Positions 1-11,984 are shown, counted from the first letter of the stretch. The stretch: DNA of 64,000 bases from Hyposmocoma kahamanoa (GCF_003589595.1 NW_020654080.1:3936493-4000492), one strand, 5' to 3'. Made by a program: numbers and translations. The notes: a model not told the origin generated them from the letters alone.

Positions 1-320
1 TTATAATTCTAATATATTTTTAATATAGTCAAGTCAAGTCAGTAAATCAATCTAAAATAATATTATCATTTATTATTCTTTCGTATTTATTTAGTTACGA
101 AATTGTTTATGCGATATGGAAATGGCGTCAGCTAGCTGGTTATCATATCCGCGGCATCACCTAGGTTATAGCTGAACATCAGCGGTTTGCTCCTGAGTAA
201 ATACCGACGCTGAGCTTATGGCCTTTTTGCACTTCTACAGCGCACATACATAAGTGTGCATAAGTTTTTTATTTTTCTAACCGGCTGTGTATGTGTGTCT
301 GTAGATCCAAATAAACGTTT

Positions 321-341
321 TTATCTATCTATCTATCTATA
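321..341. repeat. (TATC)n microsatellite
   Basis: TTATCTATCTATCTATCTAT: five units. A shorter run lies at 1366-1380. Confidence 0.9.
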
Positions 342-349
342 TTGTATGG

Positions 350-440
350 TGTTACGGGGTGATGTCCGCAACTCGACGCCTTGGCTCCTTCCTATATTGC
401 GTGTGGTGAGCGCAGGGTCCTACTCGTGCCACTCGAACTC
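350..440 (+). repeat. Rep-J, dispersed repeat copy 1
   Basis: GATGTCCGCAACTCGACGCC and GCGTGTGGTGAGCGCAGGGT recur in reverse at 9454-9543. No coding match. The 126-aa open frame from 381 starts inside it and is probably chance. Confidence 0.7.
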
Positions 441-1793
441 GTCCAGAAATCACAGCAACCTCCTGGGTCTGCTAAAGACCAGCAAAATGCAATTGTCTAC
501 AAGCTCTTTAATTTACCATCTGCTACTTTAATATTCCAATGTCCATCTAAACGAGTCCCCCAAAACTATTCCATCCTGGAACCAAACAAAAAAAACGGAG
601 CAAATCTCTATTTAACGAAGGCCATCACAATTCAAAAGGACAAATTAAATATAAAAAAGAACCAAGCAGGTGATAGTAATTACGAGCCACAGATGTTGAA
701 ACAAAGCTACCTTTGCTCACACCTTTCCTTTGCATCTGCCCTTGAGAAAAAAACTAAATAAAGTGTCGTTTACAACACCTCGCTTTACATATAATAGACA
801 AAGAATGCATTATTCCGTATTATTTTTAGGTAGAAAATGGTTTAGTAACCAACCACAGAAAATGGTGTATTATAAAATGTTGTTACTAAAACGCCTTTAG
901 TTACGCTTTTTTCGATCGTCTTTTGTTCCTTTAAGTTGCTTTGTAATGTGTAATTGATTTTTACCCGTTTTCGATGAAACTTAAAGAAGGGTTTTATTTT
1001 ACATTTCTTTCTCTGGCTCTTCCTAGAAAATTATTCTACCCGTTGTAATTTTCCTTTAATTTTTCCTACAAATAGGTGTAAGTAAATATATGTATAGATA
1101 CATTATTCAATATGTAGTATATTTGTGTAGGTATAATATATCGTTATTTATTTATAGTTTGATAAATTGTAATGGAAGTTATTTATAATCAATTCATTTT
1201 TTTATTTGTAAATTGACACATTACTTCTCTCGCTCCGATTAGCTTTCCTCTACTTCAAAGGTTGTAAGGATAAGAGATCGCTCTTAGCGATAAGACCGCC
1301 TCTGCCCTCATTAGTTTTAAGCTCGTGTACTGTTCTTGTTCTTGTGTGTAAGTAACAAAGTGTACATCTATCTATCTATGTAGTGTACTTATTCGTAAAT
1401 ACCATTGGGTGAATTCTTTGTTTATTTATTAGAAAGTGAGATGTAAATCACTTATTTATCTTGTATTTGGGTAGATTATAATGTATTTATAAGGTTCTAT
1501 GGTTAAACCCGTTTCCTAAGGTTGTTTGAAAAAATTGCTACTTGATTTTTGCCACAAGTAAACAACACACTATAACAACTTTATTTTTAAATATGGAACC
1601 TATTACATAAAAAAGGGTATAATTAAAAAGTAAAAAATACTATTTTGTGGCTTACAACCAATTACGTGTGAGGTATATTTATATATAGGAGGTATATCGA
1701 TATATTTTTATAATATGTAAATTAATAGAACTACGGGAAACTTAAAAACTCATTGTACATCTAAATTTTATGCTTATCGTAGTTAAAAAAAAA
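441..1793. other. Unassigned AT-rich stretch
   Basis: Between Rep-J and SINE-A I see no element end, no coding family and only short frames. Confidence 0.6.
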
Positions 1794-2012
1794 CTGCCTC
1801 CGTGGTCAAACGGTTACCATGCTGAACTGCCATGCTGAGGTCCCGGGTTCAAGTCCCGTGCCGGGAGCAATATTTGTATGCCCTATATTTATTTCTCTCG
1901 TGAGTTTGGGTGTAATTTGTGGTTGTCTATGTGTGTATGTCCATGGCACCCGCGATACAGGGTTTTCCTAGTGCGGGGCTATGAACGAGTGTGCGCGTTA
2001 ATGTTAATGTTA
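1794..2012 (+). mobile_element. SINE-A copy 1, tRNA-derived SINE
   Basis: One of two plus-strand copies. Pol III A-box-like TGGTCAAACGG at 1803-1813 and B box GGTTCAAGTCC at 1846-1856 form the tRNA-like head. The body follows (ATTTATTTCTCTCGTGAGTT, then CCATGGCACCCGCGATACAG) with a short ATGTTA-type tandem tail instead of a poly(A). Confidence 0.88.
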
Positions 2013-2068
2013 AAATAAAAGTGAAAAACCAAGCGATTACAATTGAAATGTTAGTAAAAGTAAGTCTT

Positions 2069-2235
2069 ATCGAGGTCTTAGATTTTCGCGATTGTGACAT
2101 ACGAAATTATTTTTTTTTTCAGATCCAGATCGTGTATATTTGTTTTTTCAAATTTACTGGTCCTATGGTCACTGCTGACTGACATGGGACCTGTAAAAAA
2201 AAATTTAGAAAAAAATATACGCGAAAAAATAGTTT
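2069..2235. mobile_element. MITE-G foldback copy
   Basis: CGAGGTCTTAGATTTTCGCG begins the left arm. TTCAAATTTACTGGTCC and GGGACCTGTAAAAAAAAATTTAG are inverted to each other around a short centre, and GAAATTATTTTTTTT pairs with AAAAAATAGTTTCATTTT. Hairpin-shaped, non-coding; a 63-aa open frame across it is chance. Confidence 0.75.
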
Positions 2236-3840
2236 CATTTTATTAACTCTAAAATGGATGACAAAAATAAAATTTTACTATATTATTATGTACTTGCACG
2301 TTTCCAAAGAAGTTTTCTATATCTTGTAACTAAAGGGCTTTGTACCGACGAACAAAATATCTTTATTGGTTATTTGCCTTCTAGCTACGATTGTTTGTGC
2401 ACAATTTGAACTGGTGTCTAAAAGAACGTGTGATTGTTCTTTCCAGTACGAAGTTTAGGATAATTGCGTTTTTCTTGGAAACGTTCTACTTAAAACAAGG
2501 CACAAAGGGTACTTTTTTCTGCAGCGTCGTATTGTCTAGGAATATTGTTTTACAGTGAATTTTATAAGTCCGCCTTTTGTACTGTTTTATGTGCAATAGA
2601 GTTTAAAGAAATGAAGAAGTGATTCTGACGCTGTCATAATTGTTCTTATGATCACGTTATCGCACAATTATTATAATAAAAATATCACATTCGAATTGTC
2701 CGTATTAATATAATATAAAAATCCTTATAAAATCCCGGTTTTCTTTCTCATACAAATATAATGGCATTTTTGCTTAGTCCTGAAGTATGTAAATTATATT
2801 TAGTACGTTTCAATAACTACATTGAAAAACGCTGTGTAAAAATTTCATCCAAAATATTTAATGCGTTCCTTAAAATAAAACGCATCCCTAAACACACTAA
2901 ACACACATCCACTAAAGTATGTTTATCGTAACGTCGGCACTATGTCAACAAGATGCATACAAAGACCTTATAAAAAATTCACCAACAACATCCATAAAGC
3001 TTATCTCGAAACTGGCCAAGATTGATCATGTCCAAATAAGCATAAAAAAAGAACTGAACAAATTTTAAATTTCGAACAATTTCTGTGCATCGGCTCGTGA
3101 AACCGTTGCCGGCATCTCTTTACTTTTTTTTTAAATTCATCTCCGTTCTAAGAATAGTGGCGGGTCTTTTGGCGCCTTCAAAATCTCTGTCCTTTTTTTA
3201 AAGGTCCGTAGTGTTAGCGAAATTCCTTTTTAAATTAGTCTGGGGCAATTGTGTGGGATTTCCCTATAGTCGTTTTCTTGAATTGTCGTTGTAGTCTTTA
3301 AAGAATTTTAGACGCTATGTGCGTTGCAATAAAGTAGATAAGATTGTTTTGATGAGATTACAGACTTCCTGTGTACATTGTGTTTATTACCAAATCGCTT
3401 TACTTTATTTACGGACCATTACACCGGTCCAGTGAGGTCGTGGTTGGCAGACGGCCCTCTGCTTGCGTCAATAACGTATGTAATAGTTGATAGCTTTTAT
3501 TTGACATACAAAACATTGCACGACCAATAGTAAAGTTGTTCAAATACCTTCCTACATTCACTAATAAGACATCCAATCGTGCTATCAAATAAATTAGTAT
3601 GTGGTTGCGCCTCGAGAACGGAGTTGAGGAGTGTGATGGCGCGCAGCACCGGTGTGTTTCGTTGTCGATTTAGTTCGGCGAAGAAAAAAGCGGCAACTTG
3701 TCGCATTTCAATAACCAAACATTCTTAATGTGACGTATAATCCTTAAGCCTAAAACTTTTTTCTTTTATTTTTTAACTTCATTGAATGTGTATCCACCAT
3801 GATATTCAATTATTTTTGTGAAATTACTATTATTATATTA
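2236..3840. other. Unassigned stretch with one 73-aa frame
   Basis: Mostly AT-rich. A moderately GC-rich patch near 3590-3660 gives a 73-aa minus-strand frame (3497-3718) that matches nothing I know. Confidence 0.55.
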
Positions 3841-3915
3841 GAGTGGTACTACAACTGTTATGGACAGGCGTGTAGCTTACCATGAGGCGCACGACTCCCT
3901 CCCGTCTTTAAAAAA
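3841..3915 (+). mobile_element. Rep-B 3' fragment
   Basis: Matches the last ~75 bases of the Rep-B family (GTTATGGACAGGCGTGTAGC, CTTACCATGAGGCGCACGAC) and ends in an A-rich run. Confidence 0.8.
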
Positions 3916-4152
3916 TTAAAAATTAAAAAAATACTTCAGTAGTTTGTTATAATTATTAATACAAAGATTAGACTACGAAAAAATTCCTTCGATCCACCTG
4001 TGTTGGAACCAACTTCTTCCAGCAAACCGTGCCAGACGCTATGCCAACTAACCCACGGAACGAACTAGAGGATCTTACGAATTTTTCTATGTTCTTATTG
4101 CAGATCGTTGTTTGTGAATGTTGTGGATTTTTTTCTTTTAAGTTAAATGCCG

Positions 4153-4375
4153 ACCTAGACGACCTCGGTGGCCCGATGGTATGCACCGCTGGTTGAGAAG
4201 GCCCCGGAATAGATTTTTCGGAAGGACCACTTCGAGAAAGGAACTTCTCTAAATTGCTTCTAATCTGTTCTAGTCGTGTCACGGCAATGAATTCCTCTGG
4301 TACTCATAGTACAGGGAATTCCCTAGTTTGAGACCAGGTAATTGGTGTGATTGTCTGGCACATTACATTGCATTC
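4153..4375 (+). mobile_element. SINE-H copy, rearranged
   Basis: Head GACGACCTCGGTGGCCCGATGG (4156-4177) is tRNA-like. The tail GACCAGGTAATTGGTGTGATTGTCTGGCACATTA (from about 4331) matches 55929-56092. The middle is diverged. Confidence 0.6.
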
Positions 4376-5179
4376 AGAAGGCCTTTGAATGTTACTAATA
4401 CTAATCATTCGAATGGGCAAATCATTCGCCTATTCGTGCTGTTGGTCGAAGGTAAGATAGGTTCTGCTAAGTTAATATAATAATTAAAAATACAATTATA
4501 ATTAATAATATACAATTAAAATTTCATTCTCTGCCTATTCTATTCTTTACCTGTATGTAATAAAATGCTTTTTACACTTTCTTGCTGCATGGTCGGTGCG
4601 TGTATCATTGGTGTGGTTTGTATAGGAATTTTAACTGGAATTTCTGTAGTATTTATATATAATAGTTTATGATTGCCATGAGTGAGGTGATTTCTTAGTT
4701 ATATACTTAACTAGAATCTGTATACTGCGGTGTGTAGACACCACAAGTAGAGACAAATATATTTAACTTGTACTGTACATTATATACAAGGTGAAGCCTG
4801 AAAACCAGCAAATTGCTGCTGTTACCTTGTCTTCAACACTGATTTAGATTTTAAGCCACTATTGTAAGTTTTTATTCTCGTTGTTGTGTTGAAGAATAAA
4901 GTCTTTTTATTTTATTTTTTATTTACGGTATTTACCATAGAAGGCTAGGTGACCATGAGTAGCGTTGTGCTTTATGGAATCTTTGGATTAGTAATGAATG
5001 ATCATTGACAGGAATTACTAACGAGTCGAATATCGAAGTCATTCGCAATCAGACATAAAAAGTAAAAGCAAAAATCCGCTGTGACAAATTGTGTGCCATC
5101 AGCACTACCTATAATTTGCAAATATTTTTGATAGTTTTTCAAATACTCATTAAATAAGAGACATCGTACTTATTCATGC

Positions 5180-5342
5180 GTAATCGGCTTGAGCCGGTCA
5201 GAAAAAGACAATTATGCAATAAGAGCGAAAAAAAAACGGTCTACGACACTTCCGCTCGGAATGCCGACGCGAAACGGACGTCTTTTTCACTCTTAATTAT
5301 GTTGTACATAAAAGCCTTTTCTGACCAGCTTAATGAGATTCC
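5180..5342. mobile_element. MITE-M, long inverted arms
   Basis: Left TAATCGGCTTGAGCCGGTCAG; right CTTTTCTGACCAGCTTAATGAG. The inner arms also pair (AATTATGCAATAAGAGCGAA with TTTCACTCTTAATTATGTTG). GC-rich loop with CCGCTCGGAATGCCGACGCG. Confidence 0.65.
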
Positions 5343-5951
5343 TTCTCGGTAAGTGTGGTGATTCCCTAATGATACAAATTCCGTAGCACGTTATCATTAT
5401 ACGATAATTCATACTCAACCCACATTACTGTCAGAGATCGCGTCAAATTGACACTTCAATTTGAAATACAGACGTCCAACAGTATCGAAGTGAAAAATAA
5501 ATTCACCAAAACGAACTCCACGTGTGGGAATAAAAAACGTCATAACATGACAAAGATCGGCGTCTTCATAAAACAAGATTAATATCTTGACAAAAAGTCA
5601 ACAAAAGTGTCAAAAATTACATTAAAATATACAGGGTGTTTTCAAAAGTAGAGTTGTATTATAAACATATTATGCAATGCAAGTGAGGCACAATTTGGAT
5701 TTGTAGCAAAGAAATAGTTCAAGAAACTGGAAACAGGTAATAGGGGTTGGGGTAATACCTTATTGTTATTATGGGGAATATATACTTAATGGTGAGAAAA
5801 AAAGAAACGGGTTTTTTGGCTGAGATTTATAAAGCGAGCTTTGACTTACAATAAAAAATGGCGACTTAAGCGAGTTTTTCATATTTACAAAACGAACTGG
5901 TGCCAAGTTTAAACAAGAACTCAATTAAACTTTGAGTTTACTTCGTCTTTC

Positions 5952-6034
5952 AGTAGCAGTAGAGTTTCCTGTGAAATATTTTATACGCCTCAAAATTACT
6001 GCCGCCTTACCTATTTCTGCCGTTAAGCACTTGC
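5952..6034 (+). mobile_element. Rep-B 5' fragment
   Basis: CAGTAGCAGTAGAG start followed by GCCGCCTTACCTATTTCTGC, the beginning of Rep-B. It ends after the AAGCA segment. Confidence 0.7.
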
Positions 6035-6253
6035 TCGCATGCAAAAAGAACCCTTAAGGTGGAAAGGTGCTAATTTCGCTGATAGTACGTACTTGATACA
6101 CATTTTGTGCAAGAATTAATCCTAAAAATAATAATACCACACGATATTTTTGTCTATGTATCGACATATTTAATTATCCTTGTAACTTTTTAAATTTCAT
6201 ATCGTCTTGTTACAAAACACTGTCTAAATATAGGATTAACTCTACGTTCAAAC

Positions 6254-6496
6254 CATAGGCTCCCAAACTTTTTTGGCTCGCCCCACTAGATAGAAAAAAA
6301 TAAAAATAATTGAAAACAAGTGTTTTTTATATTAATTTAACCCAATAAATCACAAGAAAAAACATTATATATACTATATGTAGTGTAGTTTCTATAGATA
6401 ATTCAAATTGAAGAAAAAAAAAATTTCGTTATTTCCGAGGCCCCGACCACCTAGGACTCTTCAGCGCTCACTGGGGGGCCACTTTAGGAAACTATG
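6254..6496. mobile_element. Old hAT-like MITE
   Basis: Left CATAGGCTCCCAAACTTTTT with GGCTCGCCCC; right GGGGGGCCACTTTAGGAAACTATG, an imperfect inverted repeat of about 30 bp with the TTCCCAAA-type ends common in insect hAT elements. The flanking 8-mers match at only 5 of 8 positions, consistent with age. Confidence 0.6.
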
Positions 6497-6927
6497 GACT
6501 AAACCATAGGTGATATACGGTACTAAACTGAAGCCTACGAGTCTAAATTAGATTTTTAAGAAGAACACATTTTAAACCTGGTATTCAACTTGAAAACTGT
6601 AACAATCCTAGATTTTGTAGACCCGGTTTAAACTAATAATTAACGATTTTTTTTTATAACAGCCGTGCCCTCTAGCACCCTTTAACACCGATACCTTGTG
6701 TAACAAAGTATATATAATATATAATAATGCTAACAAAAAATTCCTGTTGTGAGTTTCGACACATTGCAAGTTTTATCGAAAATTGATGGTTAAATAATTG
6801 CAGCCCAGACTGGCTTTTGGCAACCTATGCTCTGTCGATCATTTGTCTGCGTTGCCTTTGAAGTATATGAAGGTTTTTGTATGGGAAATTCTTTGGCCAA
6901 TCTTGAACGGGATCGTGTAATATTCTT

Positions 6928-6961
6928 ATGACGACCTCGGTGACCTAACAGTTCCGTACAG
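6928..6961 (+). mobile_element. SINE-H head fragment
   Basis: ATGACGACCTCGGTGACCTAACAG carries the tRNA-like A-box region only. Confidence 0.5.
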
Positions 6962-7010
6962 TGTGCGCTGTAAAGGTACTTGGTGGAATGAAGAAACTTC
7001 ATAAATTTAG

Positions 7011-7155
7011 GACTTGTCAACTTATGTACGCAATGGCAGTGCCCCTTAGATCTTTGCGATTTAAAGCTCCGAGTGGCTTTGCAACTGTTATGGACAGGCG
7101 TTTCGCTTAACATGTACGACTCGTTCGTCCCGTCACTTAGTATAGTAAAAAAAAA
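7011..7155 (+). mobile_element. Rep-B 3' half
   Basis: Runs from GACTTGTCAACTTATG through CTTTGCGATTTAAAGCTCCG and TTCGTCCCGTCACTTAGTAT to a run of nine A. This copy shows the A-tailed 3' end clearly. Confidence 0.87.
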
Positions 7156-7204
7156 CAGCTGATGATGACAGCGAAAGATTGCTAAGAGCGGTGGCCCCGG
7201 CATT

Positions 7205-7330
7205 TCGAGTCCAGTCAGACTGACATTGGAGTTTTGGGTTTTGCTCTATAATTCTAGTCTGTGCCTAGAATCGATCCCGGGATCCTCATCCTGAGCCAAC
7301 AGTATAAACCGTTGGGCCGCTCTGATACAG
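7205..7330 (-). mobile_element. tRNA-like SINE, H-related
   Basis: In reverse: AGCGGCCCAACGGTTTATAC (A-box-like) and CCCGGGATCGATTCTAGGC (B-box-like), followed by an unrelated body (GAGCAAAACCCAAAACTCCA). Confidence 0.7.
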
Positions 7331-7548
7331 TACAGATATGGAATTATAGAAAAAAAACCGTCAAAGCATATAAATAAATCCAAACTTATAAATGCGAAAG
7401 TAACTCTTGTTTGTTACGTTTTAATTTACGAATACAAAAAGTCGTTAGATTGTATGCACTTGAATAGATCTTTATAAAATCGAATTGTAATGGGCATGAT
7501 TAGTAGATACAAGATTGCAATGTGGGTTTGTATGGATATGCCTCTTTT

Positions 7549-7690
7549 TAACCGACTTCAAAAAAAGGAGGAGGTTTTCAATTCGATTGCTTTTTTTGTA
7601 TGAATGTTTCGCGATAACTGAACAGGTTTTGATGATTTTTTGTGAGGTACCCAGAAGTACTCTTTACAGATATTTTTAATAAAAGTTAAT
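7549..7690. mobile_element. MITE-F fragment
   Basis: TTTTAACCGACTTCAAAAAAAGG then GGAGGTTTTCAATTCGATTG: one end only, in inverted orientation. Confidence 0.65.
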
Positions 7691-8610
7691 CCTGTTTTGA
7701 ATTACTTATTAGCCTAAAACATTTTTTACAAAGTCAAAGTCAAAGATTTTTTTGATGGAATAACCATAGGTAAAATAAATTTACACTTGAAAACGTCACA
7801 TTTAAGCTACTTTTTACATTTAAGTTACATCGAAATTTGTAATAAGTATGGATTATACCAAATTCTATTCCGCCTCTGATTGTGTCGCATCTCACCGTTG
7901 ATTAGCTGCCAAATAAGGCCGAAGTGTTTTTCCTAAGTAATTCTTTAAATCAGTCAATCATAATATATGAAAAGATAGACGACCTTAATCTTTTTTATTT
8001 TTACAATCAAAGATTACCAATAAAGCGAAAATCGAATTCCGTCCATTCAGCGTTTATTTCTCTTTCAAATATTTCTTTACGAAAAAAAAACGGACGTTTT
8101 TGTTCCAGAAGTTACAAAACAAATAACGTCTGTTATCACCGTATCGCGAAAATTCCAAGAAACCTAAAGGGAGGGTTTTGCCTTAGGGTGGCTAATCGGC
8201 TCCTTTGTTATAAATTTTTTTTTATAGTTTAATGGCTGGAAAGGGTTACTAAATTGCGAGCAGATTTTAATCACTCAAAGATTTGCTGTGTAATTTTTGT
8301 TTCATAATTTTTAAGGTATTGAGTTCTCTTATGGGGCACTTTCAAAAATTTTTTTTGTTATTTGTTAGGACCTCGCCCATTAGCTAAAATAATCTACAGG
8401 GTGTCCCAAAATTACCACGATAGAGCGACACTGTGGGTACGTGAGCTCTATACCTACCAGAATAAAATAATTTGACGTTGGTAAAAGTCTTTTGGTTTTC
8501 AATGGTTATCTATCACAAGACCGAAATGTCACTTTCTAGAAATAACGTTTGGTCGACTTTTCCTAACCTCGAAAGTAATTTAGTAAGGAAAATGGTTTTT
8601 CTTTTAAATC

Positions 8611-8640
8611 TAACTTAACCTAACCTAACCGAACCTAATT
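8611..8640. repeat. CCTAA-like short tandem patch
   Basis: TAACTTAACCTAACCTAACC then GAACCTAAT: five-base period equal to the insect telomere repeat (TTAGG) in reverse, about five degenerate units. Confidence 0.6.
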
Positions 8641-8799
8641 GTGTCTTTGCGATAAACATCCAACATATCTTGAAAGAACAACGGTTTTATTATAATTCGG
8701 TTTTCGGGGTAATGGGAATTCTAACAAACGTTATTTCGGAAAAAATATATTCGACTTTGTAATAGTTTATCATTTCGATATATTGGTACTTTTTTGTTT

Positions 8800-8978
8800 G
8801 CCACTGCACTGTCACCCTGAGATATAAATTGACAAGTTCCATGTGCCTGTAATTTCACCAGCACCCTTATTACCCTACGGAACCGGAACGCAGTAATACT
8901 GACATTACTGCTTGGCGGCAGAAATAGGTAACAGTCTATCCTGGAGGAACTCATTCATAAGGAGCTCTACTGTTACTA
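8800..8978 (-). mobile_element. Rep-B 5' part, reverse
   Basis: From GTCACCCTGAGATATAAATTG to GGAGCTCTACTGTTACTAAA. The 3' (A-tail) part is missing. Confidence 0.85.
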
Positions 8979-9011
8979 AAACGTACGTATTTATGGTTAC
9001 TGTTGGTATAA

Positions 9012-9230
9012 AATTAATAACATAATAGTAATTCACAACCTCATAGCCCCGCAGTAGGGAGGCCCTGTATCGCGGGTGCCATGGACACACACATATACAA
9101 CAACAAATTACACCCAAACCCACGGGAGAAATAAATGTAGGCTATACAAATATTTCTTCCGGCCTGAGAATCGAATCCGGGACCTCTGCGTGGCAGACCA
9201 GTATAGTAACTGTTCAGCCACTGTACAGTT
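9012..9230 (-). mobile_element. SINE-A copy 2
   Basis: Same family as 1794-2012 in reverse. The tail lies on the left, the body contains GGTGCCATGGACACACACA, and the B-box complement GAATCGAATCC and degenerate A box lie on the right. It abuts Rep-B at 8800-8978. Confidence 0.87.
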
Positions 9231-9453
9231 TAAGGCAATTTCTTGAATTCTATCTATCTATTGAATTAATATTATTTAACTATGTATCTTTCTGAAATAT
9301 TATATTCCGTCACAGGTCTTCTATAAGGAGAGGTTTAAGTCCATGTTTTGCAGAGTTAAAAGTGTCACATAATATCGACACGAAAGGGCGTGGGGTAAAG
9401 TCCTAAAGCTTATAAATGTTTTGATTCATTTCTTTTTCTAATACTTCCAATGT

Positions 9454-9543
9454 TTGAGTGGCACGAGTAGAACCCTGCACTCACCACACGCAAAATAGGC
9501 GCCTTGACATCGAATTGCGGACACCAGCCCGTAACTCCAAGTA
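9454..9543 (-). repeat. Rep-J, dispersed repeat copy 2
   Basis: Reverse of 350-440: GTGGCACGAGTAGAACCCTG, CACTCACCACACGCAAAATAGG, GGACACCAGCCCGTAAC. Confidence 0.7.
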
Positions 9544-10084
9544 CCAAGCAGTACTACCAGTGTTTTCGTAAAAGTGCAATTTTTATCCGAGTTTTAGAGT
9601 TTTTGGAGTAGAACATTTATGGTTAAATCCCATCTTCCCAGAAGTTTATTTTACTACAATGTGTTATAATAAATGTTGATTTTTATAAAAGATTACCTTA
9701 ACTTATATACAAACAACCCTTTTAATATGTACACTCTAAAATAATATCTTCTAAAATGAAACAATATTTTCCATTTCCGTAAATTGTAAAGTGTCACTTG
9801 GATATCCACCATCTGACTTAAAGAACAGCTGCACCAACAAAGTTCACAAATATACGACGATAGAGGGTAAGAAGTAGGGGGAAAGGGGGCGGACGGTCCT
9901 ATAAAAAGAAGTTCCCTTTAGTTCTGACAGGTGACATGTTAAAACGCTTAGTAATATTTAAATGTGTCCATTTGGAACATTGGTTTCTCGGCACTGGTAA
10001 CGAAAGTGATGCATTCATTAATGGTTTTGAACAGGTCTACTCAAGACTTGTCATTTTAAAGTAATATGGAACAACCTATCACTT

Positions 10085-10372
10085 CTTTTTTATAATTCTA
10101 AGTGACGGGGCGAACAAGTCGTGTACCTGGTGGTAAGCGACACGCCTATCCATGACAGTTGCGGTGCCACTCAGAGTTTAAATCGCAAAGATCTTGGGGT
10201 CACTGCCACTGCACCCGTCATCCTGAGACATAAGTTGACAAGTCCCATGTGCTCGTAATTTCACCAGCACCGGAACGCAATAATGCTCACATTAGTGCTT
10301 GGCGGCAGAAACAGGTAAGGTGACAGTACTATCCTGGACGAGCTCTTTCACAAGGAGCTCTGCTGCTGCTTA
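10085..10372 (-). mobile_element. Rep-B copy, nearly full length
   Basis: T run (A tail in reverse), GTGACGGGGCGAACAAGTCG, body, then ACAAGGAGCTCTGCTGCTGC at the 5' end. About 12-15 bases of the CCCTTACCCTTC segment are missing. Confidence 0.9.
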
Positions 10373-10729
10373 AATTTTAAGAAAACAAAGGTGCAAAGTT
10401 AACATTGTAATTGCCTGTAAGTCCGAAACGATTATTTTCCGACGGGTTGAAATATATATATTGGTTAGAGCTCCCCGGAGCTCCATAAAATATTACAGAA
10501 TACCCCATTTACAAGGAAGATATCAAAGTAACGATAGTTGCTCCAAAATTATTATCCAAACCTGAAGGGGTCGAGAAAAGTTATTTTCATGGAGATGTTG
10601 AACTGGAATTAAAACCGCAGACCGTCCGTATAACATACGGAGTACCCAAACATTGCAGTCGTTCTATAAACAACAATACAAACATGAAATGTACGTAAAC
10701 AGGTCTTCCCCTAGTCTGCTTAGAACTAT

Positions 10730-10860
10730 TCCATGCGCGCGCCCACAGCAGCCACAAAAACGCGTCTGCACGCTAATAAAGCAGTGGAAGGGCATGTAAT
10801 AATTACAGGTTGCGCTCAGCGGCGCGTGCGCATCATCGTATTTCTTACTACGCAAGTTGC
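10730..10860. promoter_or_regulatory. Small GC-rich patch with NRF-1-like site
   Basis: CATGCGCGCGCCCACAGCAG and GCTCAGCGGCGCGTGCGCAT. The 12-mer at 10821-10832 fits the palindromic NRF-1/Ewg consensus YGCGCAYGCGCR in reverse at 11 of 12 positions. No gene follows that I recognise. Confidence 0.22.
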
Positions 10861-11679
10861 GATACGGTTCAAGTGGTTTAGTTAAAGTGAATTGTTTATT
10901 TTAGTTTAAGGATGTTGGGATTTGTATTTGTTTGTTCTGTATTGTACTTCATCAACCCGCCGATACTGTGACTCTGCACACACGTGTTATTTTTATTTTG
11001 AATTCATTGACAAAGACAATGACAATAAAATAACTACAAAACGAGTACATTGCATTCAAAAACCGTCAGACGGGATGTCAGGCAAACTTGTTAATTACGC
11101 CCGCACCCACCTTGACCTCACAGACGGTCGTCGTCCGTCCACCGATCGTCCATTATCAACACTCCTTTATTTTCATATGCTAATCCAAGGTTGCATAATT
11201 CCAACTACAGAAAATGTATCTCGAATATATTTTTAAAGTAAGTACCTACTTAGGGCAAGAGCCCATTATTTTTGGAAAAATATATTGTTATGACCACTGT
11301 CTATATAGTTCGCCACTAAATTTCTTTTAAGACCTCTGAGCCCTGACTTTTTTGGGAAAATTGCTTATTATTTGGTTGGTGTTCTTGGCTAACTCTACGA
11401 TGTCTTAGGTTGATGTATGGTTTGACTATTGCAATAATATATTCCTGCAATTGGGAGTTCACATGGCATTCTTCCTCAATCGATTATACAATTGCTACGA
11501 AATTAGCACCCTTTTGATTCCTAAAAATTGTTGCTTGCGCTTTTCAAAAAGGCGTCACTTCTTTCCTGTTAGGTTGGTGAATTCCAAAGTGCTTAGACTA
11601 TATTGGAATTTAAAGTTTTCATAATGACATTTAGTAAGTCTATTCAAGTTTATGAATAAACATTAATGATAATGAATGC
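10861..11679. other. Unassigned, follows the 10.7-kb GC patch
   Basis: A 104-aa plus frame (10922-11236) begins 62 bp after the patch. It has no recognisable domain or signal peptide and an ordinary AT-rich composition. Kept as a weak candidate for a first exon only. Confidence 0.35.
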
Positions 11680-11765
11680 AGCTGCCACGTGTCTAAGGTT
11701 CGTGACCGTGAAGAAACGTGTTCGATTCCTGGGTTCGCAATCACTCGTGTCTGTTTAGGTTTTTG
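11680..11765 (+). mobile_element. tRNA-like SINE remnant
   Basis: CGTGTTCGATTCCTGGGTTC contains a good B box. An A-box-like region upstream (GTTCGTGACCGTGAAG) is weak. Confidence 0.45.
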
Positions 11766-11984
11766 CTGTACAACTCTACCGTTGGTTGTTTCTATGAAAA
11801 ACTGACAACAATGTTTAATTATTTGCAAACAATGAACCAAAAATAACGTATTCGAAACAAAACTATTTGTGGGATCTAAGTCGCGTTATTAGATTTTTCG
11901 AAGCAACTAACGTTTCGTGCTTTTTAGGGATTCATCGATCATGATTTTGATCCGATAAAAATTTTGAAATTCTGAATATGTAGC

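Noticed and set aside
381..761. 126-aa plus-strand open frame
   Set aside because: It begins inside dispersed repeat Rep-J, runs into AT-rich sequence, and has no recognisable domain or codon pattern.
6790..7203. 137-aa minus-strand open frame
   Set aside because: It is the antisense of a Rep-B copy and its flank; the same antisense residues appear over other Rep-B copies.
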